A DNA stretch of 64,000 nucleotides from Ceratopteris richardii (taxonomy: Eukaryota > Streptophyta > Polypodiopsida > Polypodiales > Pteridaceae), in NCBI GenBank assembly GCA_020310875.1, contig CM035431.1, forward strand, positions 18,150,267-18,214,266. The letters run 5' to 3'. This document shows positions 1-10,940 of the stretch, piece after piece (the stretch's first letter is position 1; every line of letters starts with the position of its first letter). The notes under the pieces were generated by a model that was not told the DNA's origin, searched no databases, and saw only the letters and a list, made by a program, of their open reading frames with translations. A program made the translations under genes and the position numbers.

Positions 1-3000
1 AGAAAGAGGCTTGAATGGTTGTTGCAGACGCCTCTACACCAAAAACAGAGTCTGCAAATCTTGTGCAGGAAGAAGAATGGGCGTTTACTACTGTCTGCAG
101 TTTTGACCCATCTTCTCATGATCAGTGCATGTCTGCGGTAGACTCAGATGTTTGGTATTTTGATAGTGGGGCAACCAAACATATTACCTCGCAGAGTAGT
201 TTCTTCTCTTCACTCGAGCCTGCCCCTACAGGGAATACTGTTACATGCACCAACAACTCCTCTTATCCTGTTATGGGAGTTGGTAAGATCATTTTGACTA
301 CTGCTGATAGTAGTTCTTTCACTTTGTTAGATGCTTTATTTGTGCCAGGGATAAAAAAGAACATGTTATCAGTTTTTGCATTAGCCAAGATTGGCTTGGT
401 TGTGAAATTTGTTAATGACAGGTGTACAGTTCATGATTTGTCAAATGGCGATGTGATTATTGATTCTTGCATTTTATGTCGTGGGTTGTATAAGCTCATA
501 GACTATGAAAGATCTGTAAATGATTTGGCATGTGCAATAAATGATTCTCAGGCTATGTCAGATGCAAAGCTTTGGCATGCACGCTTTGGTCATCTAATTT
601 TGCTAGTTTGCTACGCCTACAGAAATCTGAAATGGTGTCATCTTTGCCCAAACTAGAGGCACCTAGAAAACATGTTTGTGAAGGCTGTATTTTGGGCAAA
701 ATGCAACATTCCTCCTTGCCAAAAGATGGTTGAGTTCGGGCTACACAGAAATCGCAGCTTGTAGATAGTGATGTCTGTGGTCCTATGCAGACACCCTCTT
801 TTGGAAATTACCTTTACTTCGTGACTTTCATTGATGATTTTTCCAGGCATGCATGGGTATATCCACTCAAAGCAAAGTCCGAAGTGTTCATGTGCTTTAA
901 ACAGTTTTTGGTTTTGGTTGAAAATCTGTCAGCATGTAAAATGGGCACCCTCCGTTCTGATCGGGGGGAGGAATATATGTCTTCTGAATTTAATGCATTT
1001 CTGGCTGAACGTGGGATAAAACACCAGTGTATAGTGCCATATACACCTCAACAAAATGGAGTTGCTGAACGAAAGAAGAGGTCACTCACGGAGATGGCGA
1101 GGTGCATGGTCAAAAGTCAGGCTTTACCACATAGTTTTTGGCTTGAGGTTGTCATGTGTGCAACATATGTACTGAACAGGTGTCCCACTAAAGCGCTGCA
1201 ATATATCACTCCATATGAGGCTTGGCATGATCGCAAGACATCTGTTGCTCATCTACGTGTTTTTGGTTGTTTGGCATATGCACTAGTGCCGGAACAACAC
1301 GCAGAAAATTGGATGATAAGGCAGTAAAATGTTCTATCATCCACAAACTAAATGCATTCTAGTTAGCCGTGATGTTGTATTTGTGGAAGATGCTATTCAG
1401 CCATTGCTTTCATGCTCTCCAAAGACATGTATGATACTAATTTAATGCCTCTTTTTACAGGTGGACAGTCTAGTGCTTGTCCTAATGAGGCAACTTCTCA
1501 GCCTTTGCAGGTTTCATATGATGATGCCGATCATTTCATTTCTCATGCAGATTTACATGATGCACTTGTTGATGAGAGAGTTGATATTGAGCAGGCAAAA
1601 ACTATGCCAAAATGGCTGGTGTAGACTTTGTGTGACAGCAAATTAGATGCACCTTTGTCATATCATACTCGTTCAGGCTCTCATAGTGCCTCCTTTGCAT
1701 CAGATTGCTATGCTATGGCTGCATCTAGTCTCTATGATGAGAATGAGCCTGTTTCTTTTGATGAAGCACAGAATTTTGAAAATTGGATGGCTGCTATGCA
1801 ATCTAAATATGATGCTATAATGAGGAATGGTACATGGACTTTATGTGACTTGCCTCTTGGCAAGAAGGCCATTGGCACTAAGTGGGTATACAAGTTGAAG
1901 CATAAACATGATGGTACAGTTGACAAGTATAAGGCTAGGCTTGTTGCAAAGGGTTATGTGCAGGAAAGAGGCATTGATTTTGATGAGACCTTTATACCTA
2001 CATGCCGTATGACTACTGTTCGGAGCATGTGTGCACTTGTAGCCCATCATGGTTGGAATGTACATCAGTTGGACAGTAAAACAACATTTCTGAATGGTGG
2101 CTTGCATGAAGAAGTGTATGTTTATCAGCCCCGTGGCTTTGTGCAGAAAGGGCATGAAAACCAGGTGTGCAAGTTAAAAAGGCATTATATGGTTTAAAGC
2201 AAGCACCACGTGCTTGGTATGAGAAGATACATGCCTATCTGGTTGCACATGGTTTTGAGAACAGTCCAACTGAAAGCACCTTATATGTTAAGCGTGCTAA
2301 TGATGTGCTTCTGATCATTGTTGTCTATGTTGACGACATGCTGCTCATTGGTCCTATTGAGAAGCATATTGCTGATTTCAAGGCTGATTTGCAGGCCTCA
2401 TTTGAGATGTTTGATTTGGGGAATTTGCATCACTATTTGGGCATTCAGTTTATGCAAGTTGATGGTGGAATGGCTTTGTGTCAAACAAAATATATTGACA
2501 CATTATTGCGGCGTTTTGGCCTTGAAGACTGTAAGCCTATTGCCACTCCTATGGAGACATGTTTACAATTGAGTCTTCATGATGTTGGAGATGCATTTGA
2601 TGTTGTTCTCTATCAGGAGGTTGTTGGATGCTTGATTTACTTATGCATTACTCGGCCAGATATTGAGTTTTCTATCTCACAGATGAGCAGATTTATGCAT
2701 TGCCTAGGATTCAAGCATTGGCAGGCGGTTAAGCGCATCTTCCGCTACTTGAATGGTACTCGGCTACTTGGGTTGTTTTATCCCAAGGGGGGATCACTAC
2801 CGCCAAATTTGCATGCTTTTTCTGACTGTGATTGGGCTGGTTGCTATGACACTCGTGTGTCCACTAGTGGCTTTTGTTTCATGCTTGGTAGCTCATGTAT
2901 ATCTTGGTTGAGCAAGAAGCAGCCTACTATGGCCACTTCCAGTTGTGAGCCTGAGTATAGGGCAGCTTTCACAGCTACTGTTGAGTGTGTGTGGCTCAGA

Positions 3001-3587
3001 TGCCTTATGGTTGATTTGGGTGTTGTTCAATCTTCTGCCACCACCATCTTCACTAATAGTGAGAGCGCATTCGCAGTTGCGAGGAACCTTGTGTTCCATG
3101 CTCACACTAAGCACATTGAGGTGCATTATCACTATGTCAGGGAGAGGTTCTCTGCTGGGGAGATCAGCTTGGCATATGTTCCCACGCAAGAGAACATTGC
3201 AGACCTTTTCACGAAGGCTCTGCCTAGGGAGAATTTTGAAGCTTTCCGCAAAGCTTTGGGCTTACTTCCTTTCATGGAGTGATTTCCACATAGCTTGGCA
3301 CTTTCTTATACATGAGTGCCATCTCCTTGTTCACCGCATCACTCCCAGGGGGGATTTGTTGATATATTTAGGTAGTGATATGTGTGAACACACTAGAACC
3401 ACCGGGTCACTTTTTTCCCTCTTTAGGAGGTTTTTTTCCCCCGGCTTGTATACATGCCTATTACGCTAATGGGCTACTTATCTTTGTACATTCTCTAGTA
3501 ATACATTCAGTATTGTGTGTTTGTGCTCCAAGCTTCTTCTTCTTGCTTGTGTTGTACATGTGCTTTCGCAGATGTCTAACTCCAACA
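1..3587 (+). mobile_element. Copia element A, 3' part (broken, cut by window edge)
   Basis: This is a Ty1/Copia element on the plus strand whose 5' end lies outside the window. Parts in order are protease (DSG site near 170), integrase with the usual HHCC and D-D-E regions (about 570-1320), reverse transcriptase (about 1740-2540, with YVDDM near 2330), RNase H (about 2810-3280), a purine tract and a 3' LTR. The same family recurs as the whole element at 47392-52432 on the other strand, which it matches along its whole length. The coding region is broken at roughly half a dozen or more places, so it is a fossil. It sits directly against a Gypsy primer site, so it probably landed in or beside the 5' LTR of Gypsy element B. 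Confidence 0.93.
3357..3587 (+). repeat. 3' LTR of Copia A
   Basis: The repeat begins TGTTGATATATT and ends CTCCAACA, giving the expected TG...CA ends, and is 231 bp long. It aligns end to end with the reverse complement of the LTRs at 47392-47621, 52203-52432 and 62656-62884. A purine tract (AGGGGGGATT) lies just before it at about 3347-3356. Confidence 0.93.
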
Positions 3588-3647
3588 GGGGTATAGTCTT
3601 AATTATCGCAAGTCTTTAGGACATTTAGTCTTAGGTACACATGTTTT

Positions 3648-3665
3648 TGGTGTCATTGTCGGGGA
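3648..3665 (+). other. Primer binding site of Gypsy B, tRNA-Asp type
   Basis: The 18 bases read TGGTGTCATTGTCGGGGA. They differ from the Athila-type site complementary to the plant tRNA-Asp 3' end only by four transitions of the C-to-T or G-to-A kind, which is what methylated-cytosine decay produces. The site lies where a 5' LTR should end and ahead of gag-like sequence. The identification is by memory of the family site, not by search. Confidence 0.7.
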
Positions 3666-3856
3666 CTAGTCCAATCGAGGTGCCTACATGATGGTTATAG
3701 CTATGGATTGAAGATATTATAATCTAAGGAGAATGTAGTACCCGTAAAGTATATGCAATCAAAAGAAAATCTAGAAAGATCCATTGTGCCAACCACGCCA
3801 TTGCAAACCCAGTAAGGTAAGGTAGGGCTTCATGAGGAAGTGACAAGGAATACACT

Positions 3857-4863
3857 ATGCATCTAAAGCCCATTACCCGAGATAAGGCTAAGGAGAACTC
3901 GGGAAGAAAAGCACTATATGACCCTAAGGCTGAGGAGAGTGAGAACCTAGAGTCCAAGTTGTTGAAGACTCAAAAGAATCAGAGGACACCTCTAAACTTA
4001 AGAAGCCTCAAAGATGGAAGAAGATATGAGGAAAACTTAAAAAAAAATGGATTAAAAGAAGGACTAGGGAAAAAGAGAAAATTCTAAAAGAAATTGAGAT
4101 CAGTGAAAACCATGGTGCACACAAGAAAGCCAACGTAGTGAGCAGGAAGTTAGGTGAAGAACAGGCAAGATCCATTCTAGTGGATCCCATGCCTGAAGAC
4201 CTAAACATGTGATTGAAAGCCTATCAATCCAAGACAGAGACAGGACCTAGTGTAGAGCAACATGATAGAAGCTACCTAAGAGGAGATCTAGAGAAGAAGA
4301 GATTGGAAATATGTAAAAAAGTGATCGACATTGTGCAAACAACACTTGAGCAATCAATACCAATCCTCCCCAAGACCAGGATATTGCAAGCCAAATTTCA
4401 AGAATTCTTAGAAGTTGTCAACCAATCATGAAAGGAGGGATATCAAGATGAAGAGATAGAGGAGGACATAAGTATTGAAAGAGGGGAAGAAGAGTCGATA
4501 ATCTGAGAAGTAGAGGCTATCTAGTCACATGAAATTTGGGCCAAAATTCATAATGATCAATGGAGCAGGGATGAAAATAAGGAACTACCTTTTGAAGAGC
4601 TAGACATGTCTACAAATATACTAGACATAGAACCAAAAGTGATCTATGAGAAACCATCAAATCTAGACCATGAAAGACAAGAAGGAATAATTCTAATAAT
4701 GCTTCCTAATTATACAGGAGAATATGAACCCAAATCTAAATTTTTCCATGCACCTATAATAGGGGATGAAGAAAAGAAACTAAGAGATGGAATTTCAAGC
4801 ACATTATCAAAGTTGAAGAAAACAAAATTCCAATGTTCTTTAACTTTGGAGGACTTGCTTTAG
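3857..4863 (+). pseudogene. Gag-like region of Gypsy B
   Basis: The stretch encodes very charged, lysine- and glutamate-rich peptides such as those starting MHLKPITRDKAKENSG and MKAYQSKTETGPSVEQ. It lies between the primer site and the protease, where gag and the gag-to-protease linker are expected. No zinc knuckle could be identified, so the assignment rests on position and composition. It belongs to a broken element. Confidence 0.5.
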
Positions 4864-4889
4864 GTCAAACCTCAATTATGGAGGAGACT

Positions 4890-5330
4890 ATCTCAACAGT
4901 TGAACTTAGAAGAAATTAACCCGACCATCAAGAAAGATAAGGTGGTGACCATGGCCACAATAAAAATCTTGATTGAAAAACTAGGAGAATTTAGCGAGGG
5001 AGATGAGGGAAATACATGCCTCCCCATCACCTTTAGAGGATACATGACCAAAGAAATTATGGACATAGGAGCGAAAGTGGGAATTGTAACCAAAGAAATA
5101 TGGGTAAAATGGGGAAAACATGCACCATGACCAACTTGGATGAAGTTGCAACTTGCCAATGGTCACATTCAAAGAACCTTAGGAATCCTAGAAATGGTTA
5201 TTATGACCACTTGCGGAGTGCAGTTTGAACACACTCTAGAAATTTGTCAATTTAGAAAAGCAAGTAACTATGAGATGATATTAGGATGACCTTCTATGAG
5301 ACAATTGAGAGTATTCCAAGATTGGGGAAG
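4890..5330 (+). pseudogene. Protease domain of Gypsy B (before RT)
   Basis: A retropepsin-type aspartic protease is indicated by a D-I-G-A site near residue 58 of the peptide starting at 4900 and by a downstream MILG motif near 5278. It lies between the gag-like region and the reverse transcriptase, the normal Gypsy position. This matters because the same element has another protease-like domain after integrase (9420-9890). The copy is decayed. Confidence 0.6.
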
Positions 5331-6147
5331 AGATGCGTTACCTCCAACATCAAGGAGCCATGACAAAAATCAATTTACACACTTTTGCATACAGAGATGT
5401 ACCAATTCTGCAGTGGAATCCTATACACAAGCAAGATAATGTATCCATTCATAGTGCATTAACAAGTGACCAGTCCTAGATGAATGAAGATGCTCAGCTA
5501 TGGATGCGTAAAGAGACGAAACAAGAAGAAGGGAGACAACAATTATGGCCGATAGGACATAAAATCTATAGACCCATAGAAGACCCAACATACATGCCGC
5601 AAATATTTCCATATGAATGCTTTGAGCCACACAGATAGATGGAAATATTAGCAACACTAGATGTTTGTGTAAACAAAGAGGTGTTAATGATGCATGAACG
5701 AATACAATGTAAAGTTATACATGGTAGTCCTCTAGGAAGTAGAAGCAGGAGAAAATAGTAGAAAAAAAGTGGAGGGAGGACTATGAAAGCATTGAAATGG
5801 AACCAAAATTTGATACACCAGAATAGTACTTAAAGGAATAAATAAAGGAAGATAACCATGGAAATGCCAAAAAACTAGTTCTAGAAAAGTATCAAACGAG
5901 CTCACAAGACGAGAGAAACGAATGGCAAGACGAATGAAACCAGGAATCATTCGAAGTACCTAAACATTTCAAGCAATATGAGGTTGAAGAAAGAAAAATA
6001 ACCATTCAAATAGCAAAAAGAAGGACCTCAAGAAGGAGCAGAATATGATAACAAAGAACAGACAAAAAAAGTAATAGTAACCATGGAGGGTGAAGAAGAG
6101 AGTACACTTACATAGGTAAGGATGTGTCAATGGAAGAAGAATAGGAA

Positions 6148-7520
6148 GTGATAGAGCTAATTCAAGAATATAGAGATGTGTTCACTTGGACATACAAAAA
6201 CCTCAAAGGAGTAGATTCCTCTATTTTTTGCCATAGAATTCCAATGACTCCAGAAGCAAAGCCCTCAAAACAAAGACCATACACCTACAATGATGTTTAT
6301 TCCACCAAGATTAAGGAAGAAATTTATAAGTTATTAGCAGCACGGTTTATCAATGAGATTAAACACACAAAATGGGCATCAAATTTAGTAGTCATGCACA
6401 AGAAAAATGGGAAGCTTAGGGTTTGTATTAACTTAAAAAGGGTTAATTCAACCAGAATTTGTGATACCTACCCATTACCCATAACGGACCATCTCTTAGA
6501 AAGAGTAGCAAGAAAGGAAGTCTATACCTTTCTTGATGAATTCTAAAGTTACAACCAAGTAGCTATTGCTATAGAGGATCAGCATAAAATTGCTTTTGCT
6601 ACTGAATTGGGATTGAATGCTTTCTAGATTATGCCATTCGGTTTGACCAATGCCCTCGCAACCTTCCACATATTGATGTGTCATGTGTTTAAGGAATTCA
6701 TGAGTAAAAGTGTGGCGGTCTATGTGGATGACCTATGTACCTACTCTTCTCAACATATGTGGAAAATCTTTGATAAGTGTAGACAATATCGAGTCTTTCT
6801 AAGTAAAAAAAAGTGTGTCTTTATGGTCAGAAAAGGCAAAAGTTTGGGACATATAGTGTCTAAGAATGGCATCTCAACTAACGAAGATAAAATCAAAGTA
6901 ATCTTAGAAGTGCCCAGACCTAAGAATGCAAAAGAAGTGCAAACCTTTATGGGACATTGTGGATATTACAAACGTTTGATCCATATGTATGCCATAATCG
7001 CTAAACCTATGTAGGGGTTGTTAACTCAATTTGTTTGGATGGAAGAACATGAAAAACCTTTTAATGAATTAAAAAGAAGATTGAGTTTAGCACCGATTTT
7101 GAAAGTACCTAACTAGAACAAACCATTTAATATTCATGTGGATGCATCCAACTTTGCAATTGGATGCATCTTAGCACCAACTAGCTAAATGAAGGAAAAC
7201 TCGACCACCCTCTAGCCTATGCAAGTAGACAACTAAACCAAGCTGAACGCAACTATACTACTATCGAACAAGAAGGCTTAGGGATGAATTATGCAGTAAA
7301 AATATTCAGGCATTACCTCCTAGCCAACAACTTTAAATTCTTTATTTATAACTACGCACTAAGTACTTGTTCAATAAACCCTGCAAAACAAGAAGGCTAG
7401 TAAGATGGTTCCTATTCCTGATGAAATTGACTTCAAAGTAGTACAAAAGAAGGGTAACACTCATGTAAGAGCTGATCACTTGTCGAGAATGACTCATGGA
7501 GAACCACCCATAGGAGTAGT
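6148..7520 (+). pseudogene. Reverse transcriptase and RNase H of Gypsy B
   Basis: The first segment shows the Gypsy RT landmarks: a pre-RT EYRDVFTW motif, HKKNGKLRVCIN, YPLPITDHLLE, then MPFGLTNA and the catalytic YVDDL near 6720. A GYYKRLI motif follows near 6960. RNase H is indicated by NIHVDASNFAIG near 7130 and by HVRADHLSRM near 7463. The region copies RNA into DNA in live relatives. Here the frame is broken in several places, so no product is expected. Confidence 0.88.
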
Positions 7521-7824
7521 TGATGAGTTGTCTGATACCTATTTGTTCAACTTAGAAGTATGTCCAAAATGGACAGAGAAATTGATTCCTATACTCACTC
7601 ATGCACCACATCATAGGATCAACAAAAACAGTAACAGAAAGTTATGGCAGGTAAGCAATCTCCACATTTTGGTAGGAACTTTATATTTCAAAGATACAAA
7701 TGGAGTAATTTCAAGATGTGTGGAAGATGAGGAGTCTAAGAGTTTACCCAAAGAAGCTCATGTAAATAAATGGAGAACACACAAAAACATTAGTGGAATA
7801 ACACGAGAATTGAAATGATTAGGT

Positions 7825-9165
7825 GTGCATTGGCCTGATATGAAAAAGGACATGCATAAACACATCATTGACTACCTAGTGTGTGAGGAAACTCCACCTG
7901 ATGAACATTCGTCATTATATTATTCCACCATTGCCTCAGAATGGAGTAAAGTCTTAGTTACTTTTTTGAAATCACAAACTTACCCTGAAGGAGCAAGCCT
8001 AGCTAGGAAAAGATCCTTGGAAGAACAAAGCAAGGACTATGCCATAATGGGAAGGCAATTATTCAAAAGAGGAAATGATAATCAATTACAAGTATGCATG
8101 CATGAAGGAGAATACCTACCTATTTTAGAAATGGCTCATGTAGGAGCAGTTGGAGGTCATTTTTCAGTAGAGAAGATTGAAAAATTGAATCTCTTCACTA
8201 GCTTAGGGTGGCTAACCTTACACATGGATGCAAAAATGTTTGTGTGGATTTGCGATGTATTCCAATGAACTAAGTACCCTATGTGACATGATGATATGCC
8301 TCTGAAACTCATGATTAGTGCCAAAGCATTTTCAAAATGGGCCATTGATTTTATTGGGCGAATCAACCCCCCAACAAAAGGGTCACATACCAAACATATG
8401 ATCATAGCCATATATTATTTGACAAAATGGGTGAAAGCAAAAGGCACTACGCAAAATGATTCTCAAATTACAACAAAATTCTTGTTTGAAAAGATATTCA
8501 CTCGTTTTGAACTACCATTTGAAATTGGCAGTGACAGGGAAAACAACTTTATTAATGAAGTCATTGAGTCCCTTACGAGTGAGATTCATAAAAAGTCACC
8601 ACCCTATCATCCACAGGCAAATGGACAAGCTGAGAGTTCCAATAAAGTGTTATGCACGGTGTTAACTAAGATAGTCAACAATGAAAGGTCGGATTGGGAT
8701 AAACACTTGCATCATGCAATATGGGCCTTCCACATAGCATATAAAATGGCTATTGGAACCACACCCTTTAATTTAATATATGGACAGAATGCAATATTGC
8801 CATTGGTTTCTTAGTCCCTACCTTGAGAGTTGTTGAGAAATATGAGTGCACATGACATGAATTATCGAGAAAATTGGATCAAATAGAAAAATTGCATGAG
8901 TCTAGATTACAAGCCATAGCTGGCATCTATGCAAAAAAAGGGAGACAAAATGCTTATTACGATGCACATATCAAGGATAAACGACTTAGATAAAGAGACT
9001 TAGTATTGGCATACACACTTAAGCAACATGCAAAGCGATTGCAACAAGGAGGATATGGACCATTGTTGATAAACAAAATTTCTACAAGTGGAGCTATAAA
9101 TCTTGCTACACTGGATGGAGACATTTTGCCCAACTACATAAGTGGTTGTAGGGTCCAATGATATA
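7825..9165 (+). pseudogene. Integrase of Gypsy B
   Basis: The core lies at about 8296-8815 and shows AIDFIGRI, a D in the GSDRENNF motif, and the HPQANGQAESSN segment with the catalytic glutamate. The zinc-binding N-terminus is around 8090-8260. The C-terminal part has the GPY/F-like module with GGYGPLLINK and the GAINLATLDGDILPNYISG motif near 9050-9150. The same tail is seen in Gypsy E and L, which supports one family group. The frame is broken. Confidence 0.85.
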
Positions 9166-9419
9166 TGGAACAATTAACTGAAAGCATGTTATCAAGACTC
9201 TCAAGAGCACAAAATAGGAAGAAAGAAGAGGAAAGAATATGAGAAGAATCCCAAGTGGAAGCTTTAGAATGAATACAAAAACGGAAGGAATGGATATGAC
9301 AATGGAATGAAAGATATCTACAAGGAGAAGAGCCCATCCCTATGGCAAACTAACACACAATCAAACAAAAACCCTGGGAAATTTATCAGACAACCATACC
9401 TAAACCTAAGTATGGGAAA

Positions 9420-9890
9420 TGATGAGTATACCAATAAATGGATTCTTTGATGGACACAAGAGCAGCCCTAAGTAGTATACGGTCCTTGTTAGCGAAGGCA
9501 TTAAAGGCATAGCTTAGTCCAACAAAAGCACATGTGATAGGAATCGGATGCAATATCATCGAGTTCCTAGGAGATATTTCAATGTCCTTGCATTTAGGGA
9601 ACAATATGATGCAACAAAGACCCTTGGTTTGTGAGGACTCGGATATTCTAGAAGAATTGGTCCTAGAATAGGACTTGATTTTTGAATTTGAAGTAATTAT
9701 CCACTTTGCCCATGGATACATCTCAGAAAACATCAACCATAGGAAAGCCTTTAGTCTTCTAGATGAGAAACCTCTAAAAGTAATAGGGGAAGGAAAACCT
9801 AGGATCAAGACTTTAGGTGACCTCATTAAAGAAATTCCATCAAACCCCTTGTTCGTTGATTTTTCCATTTCCCATACACCTACACATTGT
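9420..9890 (+). pseudogene. Second protease-like domain of Gypsy B (after integrase)
   Basis: Directly after the integrase tail the frame reads MDTRAALSSIRSL and then sequence with the spacing of a retropepsin, in the position where Gypsy E and F carry a clearer copy (DSGAA then LGQDW in E). On its own this copy would be weak; the order integrase, then protease-like domain, is the same as in the other two. It is decayed and ends where Copia C is inserted. Confidence 0.5.
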
Positions 9891-10688
9891 TGAAAATCAA
9901 GTCTCAATCATGCAAAAAGCCTAAACCACGAGTTTTTCAAGTGGACCAATCAAAAAGGAGGAACCAAAGTCGTGGAATAAAGTTAGAAGCTCCACCAAAC
10001 TCAATCAAATTCAAATCTCATCAAATCGGCCACCAAAAAGTGCACCTAGACTGATTGGTGGGTGGTTAGCTAGATTGTAGGAAAAGTAAAACTCTATAAA
10101 AGCATCATCCCACATTTGTTTCTTGAGTTTAATGCATTACACGAGTTTCCCACTTAGCTTAGTGAATTCATAAACTCCAGCAAGCAGCCCCCTTGCTTGC
10201 TTACCTCATTTTCTCATGATTTTGCTCTTCTCTATCTAGAGGTGTAGTTAGGCTTTTCCAAATCTGATTGTACCAGATTGCATAGCATTGTTTTCTCTCT
10301 CATTATACTCATTTTCATTGATTTCAAGCTTCATTTGGTCTCTCATATTGTGCCCTGAACTTTGCCAATGTTTCAATTTATTTGGCTGAGAGTTGGGAGA
10401 AATTGCCAACTTTGTGAAGGTATATCTCTGCACATAGGCAGAGAGTGTTGCAAACAGGTATCCTGTTTGTAGAGGGTGGCTCTCCCAGCTGGAATATCCA
10501 TTTGGGATGATTTAAAGCTTGTTGGGTAGCTTTTATAGTCTACTAAAAGTATGGAAATTTGCATTTTAAGTCTCTATAGTGGTGTAGAGGAAAGTTTAGA
10601 ACAGTGAGCATATATCATTGCTTGTGGACCTAGTGGAGGGCAACCATCTTTCATTTTGGCATTGGGGTGTTAGAATCATCCCCCATCA
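9888..10688 (+). repeat. 5' LTR of Copia C
   Basis: The repeat begins TGTTGAAAATC and ends CCCCCATCA. It pairs with 15037-15840 over its full length. A TATA box (TATAAAA) lies at 10095-10101, about 210 bp in. Confidence 0.93.
10095..10101 (+). promoter_or_regulatory. TATA box in the Copia C 5' LTR
   Basis: The sequence ctcTATAAAAgc sits in the expected U3 end of the LTR, and the matching place in the 3' LTR (near 15244) reads TATATAA. It is the likely core promoter of the element when it was active. Confidence 0.6.
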
Positions 10689-10689
10689 G

Positions 10690-10701
10690 TGGTATCAGAG
10701 C
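10690..10701 (+). other. Primer binding site of Copia C, initiator Met tRNA
   Basis: TGGTATCAGAGC lies two bases after the 5' LTR end. It is the standard plant Copia site complementary to the initiator-Met tRNA 3' end. Confidence 0.92.
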
Positions 10702-10940
10702 CATTTTGGAGGCTTGGAGACATCAATGTCATCATATTGAAGACTTGAAGGAATACAATACAACTCGTGGAAGCACAAGGAGGGCTTATCAAAGCAAGAA
10801 GCCATCGAAAGAGGGCTACATCGATTGAGATCTCAACTAGTCGAAGGTTAGCAAGGGAGAAGCTATCAAAAGGTAATATCCACACCTTCTAAAGCATACA
10901 AACACTTGAGGAGAAGCTAGAGGAGCATCTTAGAGCTCAG

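Larger units (their letters stand above)
3588..9887 (+). mobile_element. Gypsy element B, Athila/Tat type (heavily decayed)
   Basis: This is a Ty3/Gypsy element on the plus strand. About 60 bp of 5' LTR remain (3588-3647), followed by an Asp-tRNA-like primer site, a charged gag-like region, protease, reverse transcriptase, RNase H, integrase and a second protease-like domain. No chromodomain is visible. The primer site and the integrase tail (GYGP...GAINLATLDG) fit the non-chromovirus Athila/Tat branch. Copia A abuts its left end and Copia C its right end, so both LTRs are lost or reduced. The reading frames carry many breaks (well over ten), so the copy is old and dead. The clade call is moderate; the Gypsy call is firm. 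Confidence 0.85.
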
